DNA of 10,527 bases from an uncultured Lachnospiraceae bacterium (lineage in GTDB: Bacteria > Bacillota > Clostridia > Lachnospirales > Lachnospiraceae), in assembly GCA_947174985.1 (NCBI GenBank), contig CAMWLB010000080.1, forward strand, positions 1 to 10,527. The letters run 5' to 3'. The notes beneath the pieces were generated by a model. That model saw only the letters and a list, made by a program, of their open reading frames with translations. It did not search any database and had not been told where the DNA came from. Numbering within the stretch: the first letter of the stretch is position 1; the number at the start of each line of letters is the position of its first letter. This document shows, piece after piece, positions 1 to 6,474 of the stretch. The translations under genes and the position numbers were made by a program.

Positions 1-129
1 GAAGTACAGAGCAGATTATCAATCACAGGGAAATCGGCCTTGAAAGAAAGAATTCTTTCTTCTACATCAAGCCCTTTTAAAAGGAGCAAAAGTTTGCCTG
101 TAGAAGCGGCCGAAACAAAATACATGTAA
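1..129. other. Left-edge segment, coding assignment unresolved
   Basis: This segment can be read three ways and none is decisive. On the + strand, one frame is open from base 1 to a TAA at 127-129, directly before the terminator, but it gives a Ser/Lys-rich peptide with rare-looking codons. A second + frame ends at a TAA at 78-80 with the C-terminal residues KNSFFYIKPF, and its codon use looks more natural. On the - strand an ATG at 125-123 opens a frame running off the left edge, beginning MYFVSAASTGKLLLLLKGLD, which looks like a folded protein but has only a weak GGGG upstream as a possible ribosome binding site. The terminator with its T-run on the + strand favours a + strand gene ending here. 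I do not recognise any of the three products. Confidence 0.25.
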
Positions 130-130
130 G

Positions 131-167
131 AATCCCCGCTGTTGTAAAAGCAATGGCGGGATTTTTT
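131..167 (+). terminator. Rho-independent terminator
   Basis: The left arm AATCCCCGCTGTTG (131-144) pairs with the right arm CAATGGCGGGATT (151-163), with one bulged C and two G-U wobble pairs, around a six-base loop. A run of six T follows at 162-167. It should stop a + strand transcript entering from the left edge and so separates that gene from the ABC operon. The opposite strand has no comparable U-tract. Confidence 0.8.
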
Positions 168-206
168 GTCCAAGGTTGTCTGAGTAAATTATAGTAAATA
201 AAGCAG

Positions 207-235
207 TTGTGAATTTACATCAGGGAAATTATACT
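207..235 (+). promoter_or_regulatory. Sigma-A-type promoter of the ABC exporter operon
   Basis: A -35 box TTGTGA (207-212, four of six matches to consensus) and a -10 box TATACT (230-235, five of six) are separated by exactly 17 bp. This places the transcription start near 242, about 34 bases before the first ABC gene. It lies in an AT-rich gap directly after the upstream terminator, as expected for an operon promoter. I see no clear operator palindrome around it and no regulator gene nearby. Confidence 0.65.
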
Positions 236-249
236 TTTAAAGGAAAGAT

Positions 250-279
250 ATGGGAAGGCTGAAGGGTATAAAAGGATGA
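250..279 (+). CDS. Possible nine-codon upstream ORF (leader peptide)
   Basis: An ATG at 250 follows an AAAGGA purine stretch (239-244) at normal spacing and encodes MGRLKGIKG, then TGA at 277-279. That stop overlaps the ABC gene start as ATGA, the arrangement typical of translational coupling. If the promoter start near 242 is right, its ribosome binding site sits at the very 5' end of the mRNA and may be cut short. This could be chance. No attenuator structure is apparent, and the peptide has no recognisable resistance-leader pattern. Confidence 0.25.
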   Translation: MGRLKGIKG

Positions 280-2141
280 AGAAGAAAAAGGAACAGGCGG
301 AGAATCCGCTTCACAGGGAGTATGGAATTCCAAGTAATATCAAGTATTGCTTTCAAAATATTAAAAAGTACAAGCCAATATTGATTCTTTTTATTGTAAT
401 TGGCATGGCGGCGAATTCTTTTATGCAGGTGCTCGGCTCTTTTGCCAGAAAGTACGTGATTGATTTGGTGGAGCTGCAGGCGGGAAGCGCGGATAAGGAT
501 ATTATGCCTTTGGTAAAGCTGATTTTAGTGCTTGCGGCTGCCTACATAGTGGTATGGGGACTGGATGATTTTTCAGACAACAGGCGGAGCTACTATTTTA
601 TTTATGTCCGTATGAAGATGATTACGGAGCGGGTAGCAAAAGCAATCTCCATGAACTATCAGAATCTGGAAAATCCAAAGATTCTGGATATGCATGAGAA
701 AGCGTGCAGGGCGACAGGCGGCAATGATGAAGGTGTTGAAGGTATGATGCGCTCCTTCTACAAGGTGCTGGTGCAGGCGATGCTGCTTGTCATAAGCCTG
801 TCCGTGGTAATGACGTTGGATTTGCGGCTGGTACTTATTATTATAGCAGTTTCTTTTGTGCAATACCTCTTTTTCCGCCATACGGTAAAACGGGACAGAA
901 AAGAGGTTTGGGACAAGCTGGCGCCCACATGGCGGAGAATGCATTATATGGAGCAGATGACGCAGGATTTTTCTTACGCAAAGGATATCCGCCTGTTCCA
1001 CATGCAGGACTGGCTTTTGGGGAAGCAGCACAGGGTTCTTATGGAAGAGCAGGAGAAAATGCTGCACAGCCGCAATCTGTGGATTTACAACAGCATATTT
1101 GCCCATGGAACGAGTATGCTGCAGACGCTTGCCACTTACGTAGTACTGATTCTTGCCTTTATGGGGAAGGGTATGACAATCGGTAATTTTACCCTGTATC
1201 TGGGACTTGCCGCTACCTTTGCATCTGCGTTGACGGAGGTATTGAACACTGCGGGCGACTTGAAAAAGAAGTCCCTTTGGGTGGACGATTTCCGCTCTTT
1301 TATGGCGCTTGCAGATGATGATGAAAATGATTGCATTCCACTGCCTGAGACGGACAGCTATACCTTTGAGTTTAAACAGGTATCCTTCCGGTATGATGGA
1401 GCGGAGAATTATGCCCTGAAGGACTTGAATCTGACCTTAAAGGCAGGGGAGAGGCTGGCAGTGGTAGGGTTAAACGGAGCGGGTAAGACCACGCTGATTA
1501 AGCTGCTGCTCAGGCTTTATGATGTGACAGAGGGCGAAATTCTCTTAAACGGAACCAATATCAACCGCTTTAGGCGGAAAGAATATTTTGCCTTGTTTGC
1601 ACCAGCGTTTCAGAATGTGGAAATTTTTGCTTTTCCCATCAGTGAAAATGTATCCATGAAGCGTCCGGAGGAGACGGACTGCGAGCTTGCTGAAAAATAT
1701 CTGGAGCAGGCGGGGCTTGGGGATAAGCTGGCAGAGTTAAAAGATGGTGTGCGCACGGAGCTGTTGAAGGTGCTTCATGACGACGGTGTGGACTTATCCG
1801 GCGGTGAAAAGCAGAAGCTGGCCCTCGCAAGGGCATTGTACAAAGATGCGCCCATCATTGTGCTGGACGAGCCGACTGCAGCGCTGGATGCGCTGGCGGA
1901 GTACAGGCTGTACAAGAGCTTTGACGAGATGATTGGAAAAAAATCGGCAGTCTATATTTCCCACAGGCTTTCTTCCACGCGGTTCTGTGACAATATCGCC
2001 ATGTTTGTGGCGGGTAAGCTGGTGGAATATGGTACGCACGAGGCGCTTCTTGCCAAGAAGGGCGCCTATGCCGAAATGTTTGAAATTCAGGCGCAGTATT
2101 ATAAGGATGAGGAGGTGCAGTTTTATGAAAAAGAAAAATAG
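276..2141 (+). CDS. ABC exporter half-transporter, ATP-binding/permease protein (first subunit)
   Basis: A 621-residue fused ABC exporter that should sit in the cytoplasmic membrane and drive efflux by ATP hydrolysis. Hydrophobic helices lie near residues 35-56, 78-97, 162-181, 183-201, 268-295 and 302-322, giving the six expected for a half-exporter. A KDIRL motif near 236-240 lies in the region that couples the two domains. The ATPase domain follows: A-loop Tyr373, Walker A GLNGAGKTT (398-406), Q-loop Gln446, signature LSGGE (507-511), Walker B IIVLDE with Glu532, and switch His563. All catalytic residues are present. The start has GAAGGG nine bases upstream. It overlaps the next gene by 17 bp and resembles it throughout, so the two probably form a heterodimer. 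The substrate cannot be told from sequence: no peptidase domain, precursor peptide, regulator or modification gene lies nearby. Family assignment is firm; lipid, drug or peptide export all remain possible. Confidence 0.93.
   Translation: MKKKKEQAENPLHREYGIPSNIKYCFQNIKKYKPILILFIVIGMAANSFMQVLGSFARKYVIDLVELQAGSADKDIMPLVKLILVLAAAYIVVWGLDDFSDNRRSYYFIYVRMKMITERVAKAISMNYQNLENPKILDMHEKACRATGGNDEGVEGMMRSFYKVLVQAMLLVISLSVVMTLDLRLVLIIIAVSFVQYLFFRHTVKRDRKEVWDKLAPTWRRMHYMEQMTQDFSYAKDIRLFHMQDWLLGKQHRVLMEEQEKMLHSRNLWIYNSIFAHGTSMLQTLATYVVLILAFMGKGMTIGNFTLYLGLAATFASALTEVLNTAGDLKKKSLWVDDFRSFMALADDDENDCIPLPETDSYTFEFKQVSFRYDGAENYALKDLNLTLKAGERLAVVGLNGAGKTTLIKLLLRLYDVTEGEILLNGTNINRFRRKEYFALFAPAFQNVEIFAFPISENVSMKRPEETDCELAEKYLEQAGLGDKLAELKDGVRTELLKVLHDDGVDLSGGEKQKLALARALYKDAPIIVLDEPTAALDALAEYRLYKSFDEMIGKKSAVYISHRLSSTRFCDNIAMFVAGKLVEYGTHEALLAKKGAYAEMFEIQAQYYKDEEVQFYEKEK
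2110..2115 (+). promoter_or_regulatory. Ribosome binding site deciding the start of the second ABC gene
   Basis: A perfect AGGAGG lies nine bases before the ATG at 2125, inside the last codons of the first ABC gene. It marks 2125 as the true start, although the frame stays open upstream to 1933. The upstream part is only a second reading of the first gene's ATPase region. Confidence 0.85.
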
Positions 2142-3909
2142 CGCCATGAAAAAAGTAGCAGAGACGCTTGCTTTTTTCTATCCTCAGGTGTTTCGAAAAT
2201 ACAAGGGCTACTTTTTTGTCGGAGCATTGAAAACGCTTATCGATGCGGCGGCGCCTTTTGTGTCCATTCTGGTACTGCCGCTTTTGATTGACGGACTGAT
2301 AAACGGGGAAGAAAAGACGCTGCTGCTTCTTTACGCAGCGGTGATTGCGCTGGGCGGTACCTTTTTAAAGATGATTGCTTCCGTGCTGGGTGTGACAATG
2401 GAAAAGTATGATGAAAAATTTCAGAACCACTTTTCGGAGGAACTGAGCCGCAGGGTGATGGATTTGGATTTTCAGCTTACGGAGGATAAAAAAGCGTTGG
2501 ATCAGATTGAGGCAGCGCGTACCGGAATGTCATGGTATTCCGGCGGTGTGCATGGCATATCCCAGTCGTTTTTCGGGATTGTGACGGATTTGATTACGAT
2601 ACTGGGTGTGGTGGTGCTGATTGCGCTTCATGCGCCGCTGCTCTTCGTATTGCTGGCAGTGCTGATGCTGGTAACTGCGGTTATCAACAGCAGGAGTAAT
2701 AAGATAGAAGCAGAGGAGTATGCTGGTTTATCTAAGTTTAACCGTATTTTCTCGTATCTTGGATGGGAAATTGTTGATTTCCGCTATGGCAAGGATATCC
2801 GTCTTTACAGCGCGCAGGATATGCTGGTAGGAAAATGGGAGTTTTATACAGATGGGACGTTGAAAAGATGGGAAAATAAGGCAAACAGGCAGCTTCCGCT
2901 GACGCTTTCCGTTACGGCAGTGAATATCATAAGGACTTTGACCATCTATTTTTATCTGGGTGTGCGGGTGATTTTGGGCAAAATTACCATTGGTATCTTT
3001 TCGCAGATGTGTGAGGCGGGAAATACCCTGAACAATTCTGTGGGTAACCTGATTTGGCGGGTGCAGGATATCATAAAGAAGACAAACTATGCATATGAAT
3101 ATATTGTCCTGATGCGTTATCCCGTGGCGATTGAAAAAGGGGAGAGACATGTGGCGGATAAGCCCCATACCATAGAATTTAAAAATGTGGACTTTACCTA
3201 TCCGAACACGGAGGTACAGGTCTTAAAAAATGTCAGTCTGACCTTAAGCGCAGGAGAGCACTTATCCGTTGTAGGGTTAAATGGTGCGGGAAAGACCACG
3301 TTTGTAAAGCTGTTGTGCCGGCTGTATGACCCGACGGCGGGGGAGATACTGCTCGACGGCGTCAATATCAGTGAGTATGACTACAAAGAATACATGCAGC
3401 TTTTCTCACCGGTATTTCAAGATTTCAAGCTGTTCGCCTTTTCCATGAAGGAGAACATTGTTCTGGGAGATGATGTGGAAAAAGAAGCGGTTCTGCCGCT
3501 TGTAGGGCAGGTAGGACTGGAGGAAAAGGTATCCTCCATGGAGAAGGGGCTGGACACCATGCTGTTTAAATTCTACGAAGAGGACGGTATTGAACCGTCA
3601 GGCGGCGAACAGCAGAAGCTTGCCATTGCCCGCGCCCTGTACAAAAAGGCTCCGGTGGTAATACTGGATGAGCCGACTGCCGCTTTGGATCCTGTGGCGG
3701 AGTATGATATTTACCGTCAGTTTGAAGAACTGGTGGGAGGAAAGACGGCAGTTTATATTTCACACCGCCTTTCAAGCTGTAAATTCTGCGATCGGATAGC
3801 CGTATTTTCGGATGGGCAGGTAGCAGAGTACGGCACCCATGATGAGTTGTTAAAGCAGGGCGGCATCTACGCAGAAATGTTTGCGGCACAGGCGCAGTAT
3901 TACAGGTAA
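2125..3909 (+). CDS. ABC exporter half-transporter, ATP-binding/permease protein (second subunit)
   Basis: A 594-residue partner of the preceding ABC protein with the same layout: a membrane domain with helices near residues 29-55 and 64-88 and four more before about residue 310, then an ATPase domain. Visible motifs are A-loop Tyr359, Walker A GLNGAGKTT (384-392), Q-loop Gln432, signature PSGGE (491-495), Walker B VVILDE with Glu516, and switch His547. The signature has Pro where Leu is usual and where the first subunit has Leu; the catalytic Glu and His are kept. One of the two composite ATP sites may therefore work less well, a common asymmetry in heterodimeric exporters. The start is set by the AGGAGG at 2110-2115. 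Both proteins end in closely similar segments (YAEMF followed by AQAQYY in this one), which suggests an old tandem duplication. Substrate unknown. Confidence 0.93.
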   Translation: MKKKNSAMKKVAETLAFFYPQVFRKYKGYFFVGALKTLIDAAAPFVSILVLPLLIDGLINGEEKTLLLLYAAVIALGGTFLKMIASVLGVTMEKYDEKFQNHFSEELSRRVMDLDFQLTEDKKALDQIEAARTGMSWYSGGVHGISQSFFGIVTDLITILGVVVLIALHAPLLFVLLAVLMLVTAVINSRSNKIEAEEYAGLSKFNRIFSYLGWEIVDFRYGKDIRLYSAQDMLVGKWEFYTDGTLKRWENKANRQLPLTLSVTAVNIIRTLTIYFYLGVRVILGKITIGIFSQMCEAGNTLNNSVGNLIWRVQDIIKKTNYAYEYIVLMRYPVAIEKGERHVADKPHTIEFKNVDFTYPNTEVQVLKNVSLTLSAGEHLSVVGLNGAGKTTFVKLLCRLYDPTAGEILLDGVNISEYDYKEYMQLFSPVFQDFKLFAFSMKENIVLGDDVEKEAVLPLVGQVGLEEKVSSMEKGLDTMLFKFYEEDGIEPSGGEQQKLAIARALYKKAPVVILDEPTAALDPVAEYDIYRQFEELVGGKTAVYISHRLSSCKFCDRIAVFSDGQVAEYGTHDELLKQGGIYAEMFAAQAQYYR

Positions 3910-3911
3910 GG

Positions 3912-5015
3912 CTACAGGGAGGCACTGAGTATATCAAGGACATGTCCGGCGTAAAGATGAAACGCGGGCTTGTCCTTTTTCAGTTCGTCAGTCAGTTCAA
4001 AAAACAGTTCCTTGCTCTTGTAATCCCGCTTGAAGAAGGGGGTAAACAGAGGCTCCCACTGGGGCAGATACTGTGAGTATTTGCGCGTATAGCAGGTGGC
4101 GGCGGCAGCCTGTATGCGATGCGCCTTATCTACAAAGCCGGCAACGGATTTGTGCAGCGCAATATCCTCTTCGGGCAGATAATAGTAGTCCTTATAATTG
4201 GCATAAAAATACTTTAATTCTTCTTCGACGATAGGCACTCTGAGGCTTGCCGAATCGCCTTCTCCCTTAAAATAGCAGCCGTTTGCGGAGGAAGATACCG
4301 GAACCGGAAGCGGCGTGGGAAGAGCGAGCTTCATGATAAGCTCCTGCCTGCGTCTGCCGGTGTAGTCGATATAAGAACTTGCCTGCACTTTTTTGACTTT
4401 TACGGGCTTGTTGAAGATATCATAGTAGGCAAGAATCGGCAGAATCCGGAACATGCCGAGTAAATCCTCCTGATTGTGCAGCAAAAGAGAGTCTTTGGCA
4501 AGCTCGGTGGGATTTTGTACATATTCTTGATAGACGCCGGCCAGTTCGCTGCCGGTGTAGGCGTCCTCCCGCTCGTAGCCCAAGTACTGCTCGATGGTTT
4601 TCTGCTTGCAGTTCGGCAGCTTTACGAAAAACTTGTAGGGTGAAATTCTTTTGTATAAATCGATGCCTTCAAAATCGTCGAAGCTGTAGGGAAGCGCATA
4701 GCGGATGCACTTTTGCTGCAGGTAGGGAATATCGAAATTATTGCCATTAAAATGGACAAGGCAGCGGAAGCGGGAAGCAAACTGGAAAAAAGCTTCCAAA
4801 AGATCCCGTTCCTGTTCATAGGATTCTGCCATCCATTGTATGGTGTGCAGGGTGTTGTTTTCAAAATAGGCACAGCCAATGATATATAAAAAAGAGCTTT
4901 TGGCAGTAAAACCGGTGGTTTCGATGTCCAGAAATAAAATTTTTTCAGGGTCTGCCAGTTTCTCAAGCGGATAGTCAAGCAAAAAAGACTGGGGCATGTA
5001 GATTTCTGTATGCAT
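3912..5015 (-). CDS. YprB-like ribonuclease H-fold 3'-5' exonuclease
   Basis: A 367-residue cytoplasmic protein with an N-terminal DEDD-type nuclease domain of the YprB ribonuclease H-like family. The acidic metal-binding set is visible: Asp30 and Glu32 in FLDIETTGF, Asp95 in HFNGNNFDIPYL, and Asp184 in HNQEDLLGM, with His180 four residues before it. The domain covers about residues 25-200. The remaining 165 residues are less conserved in appearance and have no motif I recognise. In Bacillus subtilis the family member YprB (MrfB) works with the helicase YprA (MrfA) in repair of mitomycin-type DNA damage. That role is established for the Bacillus protein and only inferred here. No helicase gene lies in the window, and at 367 residues the protein appears somewhat shorter than the Bacillus one. 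The start is supported by AAAGGAG six bases upstream (5022-5028). The gene stands alone, convergent with the ABC operon and divergent from rnf. Confidence 0.85.
   Translation of the reverse strand: MHTEIYMPQSFLLDYPLEKLADPEKILFLDIETTGFTAKSSFLYIIGCAYFENNTLHTIQWMAESYEQERDLLEAFFQFASRFRCLVHFNGNNFDIPYLQQKCIRYALPYSFDDFEGIDLYKRISPYKFFVKLPNCKQKTIEQYLGYEREDAYTGSELAGVYQEYVQNPTELAKDSLLLHNQEDLLGMFRILPILAYYDIFNKPVKVKKVQASSYIDYTGRRRQELIMKLALPTPLPVPVSSSANGCYFKGEGDSASLRVPIVEEELKYFYANYKDYYYLPEEDIALHKSVAGFVDKAHRIQAAAATCYTRKYSQYLPQWEPLFTPFFKRDYKSKELFFELTDELKKDKPAFHLYAGHVLDILSASL
3936..3980 (+). terminator. Probable intrinsic terminator of the ABC operon, inside the convergent exonuclease gene
   Basis: AAGGACA (3936-3942) pairs perfectly with TGTCCTT (3971-3977). 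The stem continues inward, after a T-T mismatch, with about seven further pairs including one wobble and one bulged G, to an 11-base loop near 3952-3962. A run of five T occupies 3976-3980. It starts about 27 bp after the second ABC stop, the usual place for a + strand terminator, yet the DNA also encodes the C-terminal part of the exonuclease on the other strand. Confidence 0.55.
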
Positions 5016-5145
5016 AGGATACTCCTTTACTAAATCTTGGTATCAAAATTATTTGTTATTATCATAGCATATTTTTTTATAATTCTGTAGTATTTTGTTG
5101 AAAAAAATAGTATATTAGAAGGAAAGAATGGCAGGAGGTAACAAA
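5016..5145. promoter_or_regulatory. Divergent intergenic region between the exonuclease gene and rnfC
   Basis: These 130 bp are strongly AT-rich and hold the ribosome binding sites of both flanking genes. On the + strand a perfect -10 box TATAAT (5078-5083) has a partial -35 TTGTTA (5053-5058) at a rather long 19 bp, which would start the rnf transcript near 5090 with a leader of about 55 bases. A second AT-rich hexamer TATATT (5111-5116) lacks a good -35. On the - strand several TATAAT-like hexamers are present, but none has a convincing -35, so the exonuclease promoter is not assigned. I see no riboswitch-like structure. Confidence 0.5.
5133..5138 (+). promoter_or_regulatory. Ribosome binding site deciding the rnfC start
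   Basis: AGGAGG lies seven bases before the ATG at 5146 and favours that start. An in-frame ATG at 5128, preceded by the weaker AAGGA, would add six residues (MAGGNK) and would place this AGGAGG inside the coding sequence. Confidence 0.75.
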
Positions 5146-6462
5146 ATGGCAACACTGACATTTACGGGAGGGATTCATCCCTATGACGGAAAGGATTTGA
5201 CAAAGGATAAGCCAATCAGACGGGTTCTTCCCAAGGGTGATTTGGTGTATCCGCTGTCTCAGCATATCGGCGCGCCTGCGGTTCCACTTGTAAAAAAAGG
5301 AGACAGGGTTCTCACAGGACAGAAGATTGCGGAGGCAGGGGCGTTTGTCAGCGCGCCGGTACATGCAACGGTATCCGGCACGGTCAAGGCGATAGAACTG
5401 CGCCGTGTGGTGACAGGCGACAATGTAATGAGCATCGTAGTGGAGAATGACGGTCTCTATGAGGAAGTGGAATATGCGCCGGCGCTGGATTTGGCGGCAA
5501 GCACGCGGGAAGAGATAATAGAGAGGATTAAGGAAGCCGGTATTGTAGGTATGGGCGGGGCAGGCTTTCCGACCTTTATTAAGCTGTCCCCGAAGAAGCC
5601 GGAAAAAATTGATTATGTCATTGTAAACTGTGCTGAGTGCGAGCCTTATCTGACTTCTGATTACAGGCGAATGATAGAGGAGCCGGAGAAGCTGATAAAG
5701 GGTCTGAAGGTCATCTTAAGTTTGTTTCCGAAGGCACAGGGCATTATGGCGGTGGAGGACAACAAAAAGGACTGTATCGAGCTTTTAAAGAAGATGACCG
5801 CCGACGATAACCGCATCAGCGTGAAAGCGTTAAAGACAAAATACCCGCAGGGAGCGGAGCGGCAGCTTATATTTGCCACAACGGGAAGGAAAATCAATTC
5901 TTCCATGCTGCCAGCGGACGCAGGCTGTGTGGTTAACAATGTAGATACGGTGGTAGCCATTTATTATGCAGTTTTTGAGGGCAAGCCTCTGATGGAGAGA
6001 ATTGTAACCGTAACCGGTGATGCCATCAAACATCCCCGCAATTTTAAAGTTCGTATCGGGACCAATTACCATGAGCTGATTGAACAGGCGGGCGGCTTTA
6101 AGGTAGAGCCAGTGAAAATCATATCGGGCGGGCCAATGATGGGATTCGGCATTTTTGAACTGGATGTCCCGACCACCAAGACGGCTTCAGCGCTTTTGTG
6201 TATGAGTGAGGACGACGTGTCCGCCATGGAGCCGACTGCGTGTATCAAATGCGGGCGCTGTGTGGAGGTTTGTCCGGGCAGGGTGCTGCCGAACAAACTG
6301 ATGGTGGCGGCAATTCACGGCGATGAGGAGACCTTCCTGAAACTGAATGGAATGGAGTGCTGTGAGTGCGGATGCTGCAGTTTTATCTGTCCGGCAAAAA
6401 GACCGCTCACCCAGACCATTAAATCTATGCGCAAGATGCAGCTTGCCAAAAAGAAAAAGTAG
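5146..6462 (+). CDS. rnfC: Ion-translocating ferredoxin:NAD+ oxidoreductase complex, subunit C
   Basis: RnfC (438 residues) is the peripheral cytoplasmic subunit that binds non-covalent FMN and NAD(H) and carries electrons to NAD+. The N-terminus MATLTFTGGIHPYDGK is typical of the family. The glycine-rich nucleotide/flavin loop GMGGAGFPT lies at residues 135-143, in a domain related to the NADH-binding subunit of complex I, followed by an SLBB-like stretch. Two [4Fe-4S] motifs follow: Cys366, 369, 372 and 376, and Cys405, 408, 411 and 415. Two further cysteines (406 and 410) lie within the second motif. Length is normal for clostridial RnfC, without the long C-terminal repeats of many proteobacterial forms. 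It is the first gene of a six-gene operon, and rnfD begins 12 bp after its stop. Start 5146 was chosen for its ribosome binding site. Confidence 0.97.
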   Translation: MATLTFTGGIHPYDGKDLTKDKPIRRVLPKGDLVYPLSQHIGAPAVPLVKKGDRVLTGQKIAEAGAFVSAPVHATVSGTVKAIELRRVVTGDNVMSIVVENDGLYEEVEYAPALDLAASTREEIIERIKEAGIVGMGGAGFPTFIKLSPKKPEKIDYVIVNCAECEPYLTSDYRRMIEEPEKLIKGLKVILSLFPKAQGIMAVEDNKKDCIELLKKMTADDNRISVKALKTKYPQGAERQLIFATTGRKINSSMLPADAGCVVNNVDTVVAIYYAVFEGKPLMERIVTVTGDAIKHPRNFKVRIGTNYHELIEQAGGFKVEPVKIISGGPMMGFGIFELDVPTTKTASALLCMSEDDVSAMEPTACIKCGRCVEVCPGRVLPNKLMVAAIHGDEETFLKLNGMECCECGCCSFICPAKRPLTQTIKSMRKMQLAKKKK

Positions 6463-6474
6463 GAGGAACCGAAA

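Noticed and set aside
573..1106. Long open frame on the - strand (177 codons)
   Set aside because: It lies wholly antisense to the first ABC gene, the peptide resembles no family, it is His/Gln-rich as antisense frames often are, and it has no supported start.
1933..2124. Possible 64-residue N-terminal extension of the second ABC protein
   Set aside because: This stretch is an alternate-frame reading of the first ABC gene's ATPase region. The perfect AGGAGG at 2110-2115 points to the ATG at 2125.
3566..3943. - strand open frame across the second ABC gene's ATPase domain
   Set aside because: Pro/Arg-rich shadow of the ABC coding sequence with no start support; the ABC motifs on the + strand are unambiguous.
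3938..3947. Perfect 10-bp palindrome GGACATGTCC as an operator
   Set aside because: It lies inside coding sequence at the 3' ends of two genes, and its left half is better explained as part of the terminator stem.
5053..5116. Full Rex (NADH-sensing repressor) binding site before rnfC
   Set aside because: Only TTGTT half-site-like motifs are present; the required inverted repeat with a matching AACAA arm at the right spacing is missing.
5128..5145. Earlier ATG for rnfC
   Set aside because: It would put the strong AGGAGG inside the gene and add six residues (MAGGNK) before the family-typical MATLTFTGGIHP start. It is not excluded, only less likely.
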